64,000 bases of DNA from Mesorhizobium_G sp050247155 (GTDB lineage: Bacteria; Pseudomonadota; Alphaproteobacteria; Rhizobiales; Rhizobiaceae). Below the pieces are notes generated by a model, which searched no databases, was not told the origin of the DNA, and saw only the letters and a list, made by a program, of their open reading frames with translations. The stretch spans positions 1 through 64,000 of the forward strand of contig JBFWUS010000024.1 of NCBI GenBank assembly GCA_050247155.1, in the 5' to 3' direction. Positions 34,380 to 42,120 of this stretch are shown here, in pieces. The position numbers were made by a program, and so were the translations under genes. Position 1 is the stretch's first letter; each line of letters begins with the position of its first letter.

Positions 34380-35312
34380 TTGCTGAAATTGAGGGTTCTT
34401 GTCCTGCCAGCCATTCTGGCCGCCAGCAGCGGCCTGTCGGGCTGCGCGACCAGCACTGGCCCGGCCACAACGACCAGTTTGGCGCCGATGGCGGCAGCGC
34501 CGGCGCTGCCCGAAACCGTCGAAGAAGTTCCTTCCGCCAGCCCCGGCAGCGTGGAAGACGGCCTGCGCAGTTTGGCCCATGACGTCGAAATGAACGCCCA
34601 GGCCAAGCCCGCAGCCTATGCGACGCAGCAACCGGCCAGTTCGGTCGCGGCAGTCGAGCAATTGACCGGCAAAACCGCAATCCAGACCGTTTCCGTCCCG
34701 GCAGGGGCGGGCGTTCAAGCAGCGGTCGAACCAGCCCCGGCCGAGAGCGGGAATTCGGTCGTCGAGGCCGTCGTGCAGGCACCTGTGAACGTCGCCAAGG
34801 CGACGGCGGGAGCGATCGGCGCGGCGGCGCAGGCCTTGCCCAATCCTTTCGGCGGCGACGCCACGGACGAGACCGGAACACCACCATCCCCGCCGGACGG
34901 GCGTCTCGGGCCAGCAGGTGGCGTTGCGGCGCGCAGCCCGGAACTCGACCGGTTGATGAAAACCTACGCCGACTACTATGGCGTGCCGGAGGAACTGGTG
35001 CGCAAGGTTGCCAGACGTGAAAGCACGTTCAATCCATCGGCCCGCAATGGCCGTTATCTGGGCTTAATGCAGATCAGCCACGCGACCGCGCGCGGCATGG
35101 GCTATCGCGGCGCGCCGGCCGGGCTGCTCGATGCCGAGACCAATTTGAAATATGCCGTGCGTTATCTGCGCGGCGCTTATGTCGTCGCCAACGGCAATCA
35201 CGGCGTTGCCGACCGTCTCTATCAGAGCGGCTATTATTACCACGCCAAACGCGCTGGCTTGCTGGACGAGACCGGCGTTGGCCGCGACCGCATCCGCCGT
35301 CGCCGCCTCTAA
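34380..35312 (+). CDS. Lytic transglycosylase lipoprotein
   Basis: A 310-aa protein with a lipoprotein signal (VLPAILAASSGLSGC), a long low-complexity Ala/Pro region (about 25-185) and a C-terminal SLT domain: YYGVPEELVRKVARRESTFNPSARNG (catalytic Glu in RES), YLGLMQISHATARGMGY, and LKYAVRYLRGAYVVA. It cleaves peptidoglycan glycan strands in the periplasm. The start codon is TTG at 34380; no ATG is available before the lipobox. Confidence 0.87.
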   Translation: MLKLRVLVLPAILAASSGLSGCATSTGPATTTSLAPMAAAPALPETVEEVPSASPGSVEDGLRSLAHDVEMNAQAKPAAYATQQPASSVAAVEQLTGKTAIQTVSVPAGAGVQAAVEPAPAESGNSVVEAVVQAPVNVAKATAGAIGAAAQALPNPFGGDATDETGTPPSPPDGRLGPAGGVAARSPELDRLMKTYADYYGVPEELVRKVARRESTFNPSARNGRYLGLMQISHATARGMGYRGAPAGLLDAETNLKYAVRYLRGAYVVANGNHGVADRLYQSGYYYHAKRAGLLDETGVGRDRIRRRRL

Positions 35313-35315
35313 ATC

Positions 35316-35807
35316 TTGCCGAGCCCGCAAGGACCCGACGACATTCGTTTCAGGCGCGTGCTCGCCGGGGCGGTGTTTGAGCCGCGTTGGCCTGCCGGCA
35401 TCTCCCTGAAAACTCTGGCCGACCCTGATGCCGGGCAGACCGCCCGCGACGCGCATCAACTGATCGCAGAGGCTTTCGACGATATGCCGCGCGATTTCGA
35501 AAGCTGGTGGGCCTGGCTCAGCGGCGACGAAGACTTCGATCCCGAGCTGGTGTTCGTGGCCTATGGCCCTGACGGTCGGCCCTTGGGCGTCGCGCAGTGC
35601 TGGAGCAGCGGCTACCTCAAGGATCTGGCGGTGGCGTTGGGCGCGCGCGGCCAGGGGATTGGCGAGGCGCTGGTGCTGCATGTCTTTGCTGTGTTCCAGA
35701 CTCGTGGTGTGTCGCATGTCGATCTGAAAACCAATTTGATTGCCAATGCGGCCGCCGCGCGGCTGTACCAACGGCTGGGCATGGCCGAAGTAGACTGGGC
35801 AGGCTAA
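35316..35807 (+). CDS. GNAT-family N-acetyltransferase
   Basis: A 163-aa acetyltransferase with the CoA-binding segment LKDLAVALGARGQGIGEALVLHVFAVFQTRGV and the following VDLKTNLIANAAAARLYQRLGM, the usual motif A and B of GNAT proteins. The TTG start at 35316 follows the previous stop by 3 nt, so it is probably co-transcribed with the transglycosylase. Substrate unknown. Confidence 0.8.
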   Translation: MPSPQGPDDIRFRRVLAGAVFEPRWPAGISLKTLADPDAGQTARDAHQLIAEAFDDMPRDFESWWAWLSGDEDFDPELVFVAYGPDGRPLGVAQCWSSGYLKDLAVALGARGQGIGEALVLHVFAVFQTRGVSHVDLKTNLIANAAAARLYQRLGMAEVDWAG

Positions 35808-35844
35808 ACCGTCTACGGGCCAGTCCGGCACTGCGGGTAATTTG

Positions 35845-36321
35845 ATGCGCTTCATTGTTGCTGCTCTTTTCCTGGCGTCCGGCATCGTTGCCGCTGGCGC
35901 CTTTGATTGGGGCCACTACGTCAACCAGCGCTTCGGCTACTCGATCGACATCCCGCCGGAATTTTCTGCGATCGAGGAAGCCGACAACGGTGATGGCGGC
36001 ATGAGCCGATCGGACGACAAGCTGTCTGAACTGGCGGTATGGGGCTCCAATCTTGTTGAAGGCGATTTGAGCGATGATTTCGCCTCGCGACTGGCTGCCG
36101 CCGAGGCCCATGGCTGGACGGTGAGTTACCGCCGCGAGACGCCCACCTGGGCAAGCTGGTCCGGGTCGCAGCAAGGCCGATTGTTTTATGCCCGTGCGAT
36201 CGCTTTGTGCGGCGGCCAGGCCGCCTATTTTCTGTTCGAATATCCGAGGGCCAGGCAGGCATCTTACGATCCCGTCGTCAAACGGCTGGTCAAAAGCCTG
36301 AAGAACGCCAGGAGCTGCTGA
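35845..36321 (+). CDS. Secreted hypothetical protein
   Basis: A 158-aa protein with a signal peptide (MRFIVAALFLASGIVAAGA). The mature part starts FDWGHYVNQRFGYSIDIPPEFSAIEEADNGDGG, a pattern common in exported alphaproteobacterial proteins with a beta-rich fold, and ends LVKSLKNARSC. No catalytic motif is seen. It directly abuts the RidA gene, so the two may be co-transcribed. Confidence 0.62.
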   Translation: MRFIVAALFLASGIVAAGAFDWGHYVNQRFGYSIDIPPEFSAIEEADNGDGGMSRSDDKLSELAVWGSNLVEGDLSDDFASRLAAAEAHGWTVSYRRETPTWASWSGSQQGRLFYARAIALCGGQAAYFLFEYPRARQASYDPVVKRLVKSLKNARSC

Positions 36322-36729
36322 ATGCGCCGCGAAATCGTCTATGTGCCTGGCATATCTGAGCTGGCCGAGAAATTGAACGTGCCGCTGTCGGCCGTGGCGC
36401 GCGGCGGCGGCATGATTTTCGTCTCCGGAACGCCGCCGATGGATGTCGCCACGGGCGAGATCATCAAGGGCGACATAGAGGCGCAGACAGAGGCTGCGTT
36501 GGTGGCGCTGAAGCATTGCCTCGCAGCCGCCGATGCGACCTTTGACGACGTGCTGATGGTGCGCATCTACGCCGCCAATGTCGGCTTCTACAAAGCGATC
36601 AACCGCGTCTATGTGCGGCACTTTCCAAAAGACCCGCCGGCGCGGACTTTCGTGCCCGTCGCCGCATGGCCGATGGAGTTCGATCTCGAGATCGAATGCG
36701 TTGCGGTCGATCCACGCGGGAAAACCTAA
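36322..36729 (+). CDS. RidA/YjgF/YER057c-family protein
   Basis: A 135-aa protein of the Rid family, which deaminates reactive enamine/imine intermediates. Features: AVARGGGMIFVSGTPPMDVATGEIIKGDIEAQTEAALVALKHCLAAADATFDDVLMVRIYAAN and, near the end, RTFVPVAAWPMEFDLEIECVA. The usual Arg of active RidA (in the IRxYV/RIY region) appears as VRIYAAN, so activity is possible. It starts immediately after the preceding stop. Confidence 0.83.
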   Translation: MRREIVYVPGISELAEKLNVPLSAVARGGGMIFVSGTPPMDVATGEIIKGDIEAQTEAALVALKHCLAAADATFDDVLMVRIYAANVGFYKAINRVYVRHFPKDPPARTFVPVAAWPMEFDLEIECVAVDPRGKT

Positions 36730-37238
36730 CCTGCGCTGACCGGCACCCGCAGTTCCTGCCCGGCGAAGATCAGGTCGGGATTGGTGATCGCCGGATTGGC
36801 CCGTACGATACGCTGAATGAATTCGGCGTCGCTGCCGCCATAATAGTGACGGGCGATCTTGCTCACCGTTTCGCCACGCACCACACGATGGCGGAAGAAG
36901 GTCGAGTAGCCAGCCATCACCAGCGGGCCATAGACAACCGGCACGATGACCTTGTTGCGCTCTTCGCCCTGGCCCGACTGGTCTTCCTCGAAAACCTCGA
37001 CAAAAATCCGGTCGAGCTGGAAGGCGGCGCCTGTCAGATCGACCTTGATCTGAAACTGGCCATGGCCGCCGATACCGTCGCCGGCATTGACGAAACCGGT
37101 GCGCTCGTCGTGGCCATCATGCACGCGCCAGTTCAAGGTCGCTTCGAAGCCGGTGCCGATGCCGGCAATCATAAGATTGTCGCTGACGAGGTCGAAGGCT
37201 TGCGGCTGCTGGATAACGTTTGCGGTGAACTGCGGCAT
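36726..37238 (-). CDS. Gmad2-like and LysM domain protein
   Basis: A 170-aa protein. Residues 1-105 form a beta-rich domain (IQQPQAFDLVSDNLMIAGIGTGFEATLNWRVHDGHDE) like Gmad2 immunoglobulin-type domains, and residues 115-168 a LysM domain (HRVVRGETVSKIARHYYG...IVRANPAITNPDLIFAGQELRVP). LysM binds peptidoglycan. No signal peptide is seen, which is unusual; export by another route or an unrecognised start is possible. Overlaps the RidA stop by 4 bp. Confidence 0.7.
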   Translation of the reverse strand: MPQFTANVIQQPQAFDLVSDNLMIAGIGTGFEATLNWRVHDGHDERTGFVNAGDGIGGHGQFQIKVDLTGAAFQLDRIFVEVFEEDQSGQGEERNKVIVPVVYGPLVMAGYSTFFRHRVVRGETVSKIARHYYGGSDAEFIQRIVRANPAITNPDLIFAGQELRVPVSAG

Positions 37239-37518
37239 AGGCTCTTTCTCCTGTTGGACAAATGAACTGAGCCCCGCATTTCAGTAAAATAACAAGTTTT
37301 TCTTCTTGTTGTTTTGTCTATGCAAACTTTATTTGATTTTACATTGTGCCGCTTGAAAAGTCTATGCCAGTTTGATCTGCTCTCTTAAGCGTTGATTCAT
37401 GCCTTTCTTTGGGTTGATCGCAGTTGACGTGATGGCCATTGGCCTAACGGCTGGCCCTTGGAACTGTCGCCACAATTGCGCGTAGTCTCGCAGTGGCTGG
37501 CAATCAAGGGAGACCGAC
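37239..37518. other. AT-rich divergent spacer
   Basis: Between the divergent LysM and DUF899 genes lies an unusually AT-rich stretch (about 37270-37380), including a small hairpin AACAAG (37291) with CTTGTT (37305) followed by GTTTTG. It probably holds both promoters. No reading frame or recognisable operator stands out. Confidence 0.4.
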
Positions 37519-38268
37519 ATGAGCCTCACCTTCGCAGGCGAAAGCGCGGACTACCGCGCCGCGCGCGACAGACTGCTGCAGAGCGAGATCGCGCTGCGCC
37601 GGCAGATGGAAGCGGTGGCCGAAGAGCGGCGCGCCCTGCCGCCGGGGCCGCTGGTAAGCCAAGACTATGTTTTCCAGCGGATGGGGGTGGGCGGAAAACC
37701 GCAGCGCGTCAAGCTGTCGGAGCTGTTCGCGCCCGGAACGACCTCGCTGCTGATCCACAACATGATGTTTCCGCGCCACAAGGGCGACGACCGGCCGCAA
37801 CCTTCCACCGGGCTCTTTGCAACGCTGCCGCGCGAGGAGACGCCGTGTCCCTCCTGCACCAGCATGGTCGATCAGTTGAACGGCGCGGCCCATCACTTCC
37901 GCGCCGCCGGGTTCAATTTCGCCGTCTGCGTCCAAGCGCCGATCGACCGGGCCCAGGCGTTCGCCGACCAGCGCGGCTGGACGAATATCGAGATGCTGTC
38001 CGCCGCCGGCACCAGCTACCGCAAGGACATGAACGCGATCTTCGACGACGGGCAACTCGCGCCGATCACGACGGTGTTCCAGAAAACATCGGAGGGCATC
38101 CGCATCTTCTGGGCTTCGGAGATGATGTTCGCCGGTTCGGACCCCGGCCAGGATCCACGCCAGCAGGGCACCATCGAGCCCGTGTGGAACATGATGGACC
38201 TGATGCCGGAAGGCCGGCCCAACTTCGACGAGCAGGTGGAATATCCGCCGCATGCGTGCTGTACCTGA
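37519..38268 (+). CDS. DUF899 family thioredoxin-like protein
   Basis: A 249-aa protein of the DUF899 group, with thioredoxin-like fold. Marks: YRAARDRLLQSEIALRRQMEAVAEERRALPPGP at the N-terminus, LLIHNMMFPRH, then CPSCTSMVDQLNGAAHHF with a CxxC pair, and IFWASEMMF. Members are often annotated as putative dithiol-disulfide oxidoreductases. Start ATG 37519 follows a purine-rich GGGAGA. The next gene on the same strand is 90 nt away. Confidence 0.83.
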   Translation: MSLTFAGESADYRAARDRLLQSEIALRRQMEAVAEERRALPPGPLVSQDYVFQRMGVGGKPQRVKLSELFAPGTTSLLIHNMMFPRHKGDDRPQPSTGLFATLPREETPCPSCTSMVDQLNGAAHHFRAAGFNFAVCVQAPIDRAQAFADQRGWTNIEMLSAAGTSYRKDMNAIFDDGQLAPITTVFQKTSEGIRIFWASEMMFAGSDPGQDPRQQGTIEPVWNMMDLMPEGRPNFDEQVEYPPHACCT

Positions 38269-38358
38269 GAAGTAATCGCAAAACTCGCAGCGCCGGTGTC
38301 GGAGTGCGGCGCGCTCGTTCGTCCTTTGCGCATCGATTTGATCCCTAGGAGATTTTCC

Positions 38359-39216
38359 ATGCTTCGTGCTTTGATAACCGCCGCCGCGCTGATGGTCGCC
38401 GCGCCCGCTCTCGCCGAGGGGCAACGCGTCGGGGTCAACGGCATGCAGATGTATTATGAGGTGTCGGGCGACGGCGATCCGCTGATCGTGCTGCACGGCG
38501 CCTATATGAACATCCCCTCGATGGGCGAGATCATCCCGCTGCTCGCCAAGGACCACAAAGTCTATGCGCTGGAGTTCCAGGGGCACGGCCGCACCACCGA
38601 CATCGACCGGCCGATCACCTATCCTAACCTCGCCGACGATGTCGCCGCGTTCATGGACAAGGTCGGCGTCCAGAAGGCAGATGTGTTCGGATATTCGATG
38701 GGCGCGGCGGCTGGGCTGCAGCTTGCCATCCGGCACCCGGAAAAGGTCGACAAGCTCGCGGCCGCCTCGGTGGCCTATGACGCCAAGGGCTGGCAGCCAG
38801 CATTCACGGCCTTCATCCCGCAGATGAACGTCGAGATGATGGTCAACATGGAGCCCTTCGCCTCGGAATATAAGAAGCTCGCAGCAGACCCCGCCCGCTT
38901 TCCGAAGGTTGTGGAAAAGCTGATCCAACTCGAGAAGGAGCCGATGGCCTGGGAAGAGGACGTCAAGAAGCTCAAGACGCCGGTGCTGATCATCGCCGGC
39001 GATGCGGACGTCTCCACGCTAGAACATAACGTTGCGCTGTTCCGACTGCTCGGTGGCGGCGGGATGGGCGATATGGGCCAGCCGCTGCCGGCCTCGCGCC
39101 TCGCGATCCTGCCGGCGACCTCGCACACAGCGGTGATCGGCCAGGCGGATACGCTGGCGGTGTTTATCGAAGCGTTCCTGAAAGGCGAAACGCCGAAGGG
39201 GATGTTCGGCCAATAG
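38359..39216 (+). CDS. Secreted alpha/beta hydrolase
   Basis: A 285-aa hydrolase with a signal peptide (MLRALITAAALMVAAPALAE). The fold elements are VLHGAYMN (oxyanion hole), EFQGHGRT, the nucleophile elbow FGYSMGAA, a late acidic residue in IIAGDADV, and the catalytic His in ATSHTAVIG. Start ATG 38359 follows AGGAGA. The substrate is not indicated; a periplasmic esterase or peptidase-like role is likely. Confidence 0.85.
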   Translation: MLRALITAAALMVAAPALAEGQRVGVNGMQMYYEVSGDGDPLIVLHGAYMNIPSMGEIIPLLAKDHKVYALEFQGHGRTTDIDRPITYPNLADDVAAFMDKVGVQKADVFGYSMGAAAGLQLAIRHPEKVDKLAAASVAYDAKGWQPAFTAFIPQMNVEMMVNMEPFASEYKKLAADPARFPKVVEKLIQLEKEPMAWEEDVKKLKTPVLIIAGDADVSTLEHNVALFRLLGGGGMGDMGQPLPASRLAILPATSHTAVIGQADTLAVFIEAFLKGETPKGMFGQ

Positions 39217-39303
39217 TCCGCTCCGACCCTTGACGGACCATGCCGCGTGCGGCTGACTGCACGCGGCATATTTTGTGAGGGAATACCTTTGACCGGTCGA
39301 GCG

Positions 39304-39624
39304 ATGCAAATTCTTTTCGCGAGCCTGCTGACGCTGGCAGGCTGCCAGTCGACGCCGCCCGATAGTGCGCCGGCGGCGCCACAGCCGGCCGCGCCGGGGC
39401 CTGCTCCCGAGGCCACCGGCGACAAGGTCGGCACCTGCACGGCCCGGGCGGCGGCGCAGTTCAGCGCGCCCGCTGAGGACGTCGCGACCTCGAACGAATA
39501 TCCGTTCAACGACGGAGCCGCGATCGACGGGTCGGTGACGGCGGGCGGCGGCATCAAACAGTTCCGCTGCGAGTTCGATCGTGCCGGCGCTTTCCTGAGG
39601 GTGAGCCTGCTGCCAGCGGCCTGA
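39304..39624 (+). CDS. Small lipoprotein, hypothetical
   Basis: A 106-aa protein with a lipobox (MQILFASLLTLAGCQS), a Pro/Ala spacer (TPPDSAPAAPQPAAPGPAPE), and a domain with two cysteines. The segment KVGTCTARAAAQF...GGGIKQFRCEFDRAGAFLRVSL resembles the small protease-inhibitor I78-like families, but this is only a resemblance. A TTG start 15 nt upstream (39289) has the better Shine-Dalgarno (GAGGG) and would also keep the lipobox. Confidence 0.6.
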   Translation: MQILFASLLTLAGCQSTPPDSAPAAPQPAAPGPAPEATGDKVGTCTARAAAQFSAPAEDVATSNEYPFNDGAAIDGSVTAGGGIKQFRCEFDRAGAFLRVSLLPAA

Positions 39625-39656
39625 GGCACGGGCGAATCTATCGCCCGAGCGTCTGC

Positions 39657-39884
39657 CTATTTGACCGCCTTCTTGCGGGTGGCAGGCTTAATTTTCGCGG
39701 CCGGCGCGGCAGCCAATGCAGCCGCTTCCATTTCCAGCCGGGCGGCGCGCAGGCGCTCGGTCTTGGCGTCGCGCCGGGCGGTTTCGGCATCGATGATCGC
39801 GCGGGCGGCGGCGTCGGTGGCCTGTGCCTTCGATTCCTGCCGGTTGGGTTTCACCAAGGCTACGGTCTCGATTCCATTGATCAT
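39657..39884 (-). CDS. Small Ala/Arg-rich helical protein
   Basis: A 75-aa protein; GAAGGAG precedes ATG 39884. It is nearly all helical (AAARAIIDAETARRDAKTERLRAARLEMEAAALAA) with a basic tail (KIKPATRKKAVK). No signal peptide or known domain. It follows cspA on the same strand, separated by a terminator-like hairpin. Confidence 0.55.
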   Translation of the reverse strand: MINGIETVALVKPNRQESKAQATDAAARAIIDAETARRDAKTERLRAARLEMEAAALAAAPAAKIKPATRKKAVK

Positions 39885-39895
39885 CGGCTGCTCCT

Positions 39896-39949
39896 TCAAA
39901 AATGCCGGGGACTGCCCGGCCCAAAAAACAAAAGGCCGGGCATGACCCC
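39896..39949 (-). terminator. Terminator between cspA and the small helical gene
   Basis: On the minus strand TGCCCGGCC pairs with GGCCGGGCA over a 12-nt loop rich in T, with an outer CGGGG/CCCCG extension, followed by CATTTTTG. It should stop transcription coming from cspA. Confidence 0.6.
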
Positions 39950-40112
39950 GACCTTCCTTTTCACTCACGCTGCCCGCTGGTCTCGACGCTCCGACGGCAA
40001 TCCGCCGCCGCATACGTGAAGTCGTCCCGGGCCTCTTCGCGTCGCGCCGCAGTTCATCCGTGCCGGCGCGCCGCTTCGAGCGATGTTGCGCAAGGCCTGT
40101 CGGCCTCGCGGC

Positions 40113-40322
40113 TTAGGCCGCCTGGAGGTTGTCCGCGGCGGACTTGCCGGAACGGCGGTCCTGCACGACCTCGAAGTTGACCTTCTGGCCTTCGACGAGA
40201 GTGCGCATGCCGGCCCGCTCGACGGCGGAGATGTGGACGAAAACGTCCGCGCCACCGGTGTCCGGCTGAATGAAGCCAAAACCCTTGGTGGTGTTGAAGA
40301 ACTTTACGGTGCCAGTAGCCAT
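40113..40322 (-). CDS. cspA: Cold-shock protein, CspA family
   Basis: A 69-aa cold-shock domain protein that binds single-stranded RNA and DNA. It has both RNP motifs: KGFGFIQP and DVFVHISAV. Start MATGTVKFFNTTKG is typical of alphaproteobacterial Csp proteins. The upstream spacer is about 150 nt, which would allow a long structured 5' leader as in other csp genes, though no specific element is identified. Confidence 0.94.
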   Translation of the reverse strand: MATGTVKFFNTTKGFGFIQPDTGGADVFVHISAVERAGMRTLVEGQKVNFEVVQDRRSGKSAADNLQAA

Positions 40323-40578
40323 GACGATTTTTCCTTGATCAATCGGTCGGTTGGTTTTCGCCAGTTTTAGCTGGCGGTTCAGATCGAAATTGAAAGGAGA
40401 AGATCGTCAGTTGCGCGAAAACGCGCGGGCAACAAAGTTCGACAGGCAAATTCGATAGAGCGCATATAAGGGATCGGTGCGCGGAAAACAAGCCAGGGCT
40501 TCGATCCGGTGGGCGCGAGTGTCACCACGACCGTCGGCGGCCGCGGGCGGGTCGATATTTGAGGTGAGCGGGCGCCCG

Positions 40579-41382
40579 TCACGAGGTGTCGGGGTTTTCC
40601 AGCGACCAGAACGCTAGCCCGTGCGCGGCTTTCAGCACGTCGTCGACCGGGCGGGCGCGGCGACGGGCGTTGTGGCCGCCGGGCGGCCGGCCGCCGCGCA
40701 GCGGCCAGATGCGGCGAAAGCGGCGGCGGCCGGTTTGTGCGCGGGGCGTTTGCGCGTCGCGGCGCGTCCGCCAGCGCGCAAATCGCCGGGCATGGCGGGG
40801 CAGGTCGTCCAGCGCCGCCGCGAGCGCCTGCAGGCGACCGACGAGACGCGCGGCATCGAGAGGGTCGTTGGGCGAGGGCGGATGCCGAACCGGAATGACA
40901 AAGGGCACGGCGTAGCCGGGAAAAGATATGCGCGGCATGCTGGTGGATGTGGGTCGTCGCGGACGGGATGGACTTGGCAAGGGATCGAAGAGTGGCAGGG
41001 TGGGTGGGCGGCCGGTTTTTGCCCCCACGCGAAGTCTTACCCCCACCCCTGACCCCTCCCCACAAGGGGGAGGGGAACTTGGCGGCGACGTCGGCGAATC
41101 CCCCTCCCCCTTGTGGGGAGGGGTCAGGGGTGGGGGTAAGACAATGCTTCGCGCCGCTGCGATGATCAACCGCCGCGCGGCGGATTCCGCCGGCCGCAAG
41201 AGCCGCAATATGGCGCGGTGGAGATGGCGTGGCAGGGTGGGTTCGGGCGTTCCTTCGCTCGAAAAGCCGGGGCTTTTCGTTTCGCTGCACGAACCGCTGA
41301 TGACGCCGGCCATGGCGAACAGCGTGACGAGAATGCGCTTCAGCGCTTCACGGTGCCGTTCGATTGCCGCATTCCAGTCCAT
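40579..41382 (-). CDS. Conserved hypothetical protein with an in-frame repeat insertion
   Basis: A 267-aa paralogue of the protein at 2060-2515. It keeps MDWNAAIERHREALKRILVTLFAMAG, LRLLRPAESAARRLIIAAAR and DPLDAARLVGRLQALAAAL. Residues 81-117 come from the foldback at 41034-41142 and read as Pro/Ser/Gly-rich sequence (LPPPLTPPHKGEGD, PPCGEGSGVGV). The following region is also Pro/Arg-rich. The start ATG 41382 is set by the match to the paralogue. The gene may be intact with a disordered insert, or a decaying copy. Function unknown. Confidence 0.5.
   Translation of the reverse strand: MDWNAAIERHREALKRILVTLFAMAGVISGSCSETKSPGFSSEGTPEPTLPRHLHRAILRLLRPAESAARRLIIAAARSIVLPPPLTPPHKGEGDSPTSPPSSPPPCGEGSGVGVRLRVGAKTGRPPTLPLFDPLPSPSRPRRPTSTSMPRISFPGYAVPFVIPVRHPPSPNDPLDAARLVGRLQALAAALDDLPRHARRFARWRTRRDAQTPRAQTGRRRFRRIWPLRGGRPPGGHNARRRARPVDDVLKAAHGLAFWSLENPDTS
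41034..41142. repeat. GC-rich foldback element, 42-bp perfect arms, within a reading frame
   Basis: 41034-41075 is the exact reverse complement of 41101-41142, with a 25-bp spacer. The arms share CCCCTCCCCACAAGGGGGAGGGG with the element at 12890-13035. The frame of the surrounding gene stays open through both arms. Confidence 0.88.
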
Positions 41383-41754
41383 CGCCCGCTCCGTTGTTCG
41401 AGCGAGAATTGTCCGGGAGGGACGGAGGGGGTGGACGAAAAAATCGTGGGTGGGGTGTAGAAGTTTGGAAAGGGAAATGAAAACAAGGGGTTTGGGGGAT
41501 GAGGGTGGAGCACGGGTGGGGCTAATTCGACGGTTTTGGGTTCTGCCTTCTCCCACAAGGGGAGAAGGCAGGTCGCGTCGCCGTTGGCGCCAATCACGAC
41601 GTTTGCGGTTTGGCGCGAGGCCGATGCCGGCTCTATCTCCCCCATTGCGGGGGAGAAAGCGATATCAGCATCTTAGCGAGCTCGATCCTGAGCTTGTCGA
41701 AGGATCGATCTTCGCGAGCTAAGTGCTAGATATAGCAAGAGAGGGGCTGGTTAC
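41383..41754. other. Spacer with further repeat hairpins
   Basis: No gene is supported. There is a hairpin CTGCCTTCTCCC (41543) with GGGAGAAGGCAG (41560), a second one around CTCCCCCATTGCGGGGGAG (about 41628-41646), and a segment GATCCTGAGCTTGTCGAAGG (about 41687) of a kind repeated in many alphaproteobacterial genomes. The left half is purine-rich on the plus strand. It appears to be a patchwork of short repeats. Confidence 0.5.
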
Positions 41755-42120
41755 TTGCCACACCGCATCGTCCCACCCCGCCACCGCCAATTCGCCCGCG
41801 CGATGCGCGCTGACGCCACCAAGGCCGAGACCATGCTGTGGCACGCGCTGTCCAGCAGCAAGCTGGAAGGGCTGAAGTTCAAGCGGCAGGTGCCTTTGGA
41901 CGGATACATCCTCGACTTCGTGTGCTTTGAAGTGCGGCTGATCGTCGAGGTGGACGGCGGACAGCATGCCGAGAATGTTCGCGATGTGGAGCGGGATCGC
42001 TATTTCGTGAGCCAAGGCTTTCGGACGCTGCGCTTTTGGAGCGACGAGGTGGAGCGGGAACTGAATGCGGTGTGCGCGAAGATTTTGTGGGAGGCGGGGG
42101 GCACAGCTTCACGAACCTAG
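41755..42120 (+). CDS. DUF559 family protein (VSR-like endonuclease fold)
   Basis: A 121-aa protein of the DUF559 family, which has the VSR/PD-(D/E)XK-like fold. Core: RADATKAETMLWHALSSSKLEGLKFKRQVPLDGYILDFVCFEVRLIVEVDGGQHAENVRDVERDRYFVSQGFRTLRFWSDEV. The D...E-x-D motif (YILDFVCF...IVEVDGGQH) would supply the metal site. The TTG start at 41755 gives the usual length. No biochemical function is established. Its stop overlaps the end of the cyclase-like gene by 4 bp. Confidence 0.85.
   Translation: MPHRIVPPRHRQFARAMRADATKAETMLWHALSSSKLEGLKFKRQVPLDGYILDFVCFEVRLIVEVDGGQHAENVRDVERDRYFVSQGFRTLRFWSDEVERELNAVCAKILWEAGGTASRT

Noticed and set aside
37291..37310. AACAAG/CTTGTT hairpin with T-rich tail as a terminator or small RNA
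   Set aside because: It lies between divergent genes, so nothing would need ending there, and the stem is only 6 bp of A-T-rich pairs.
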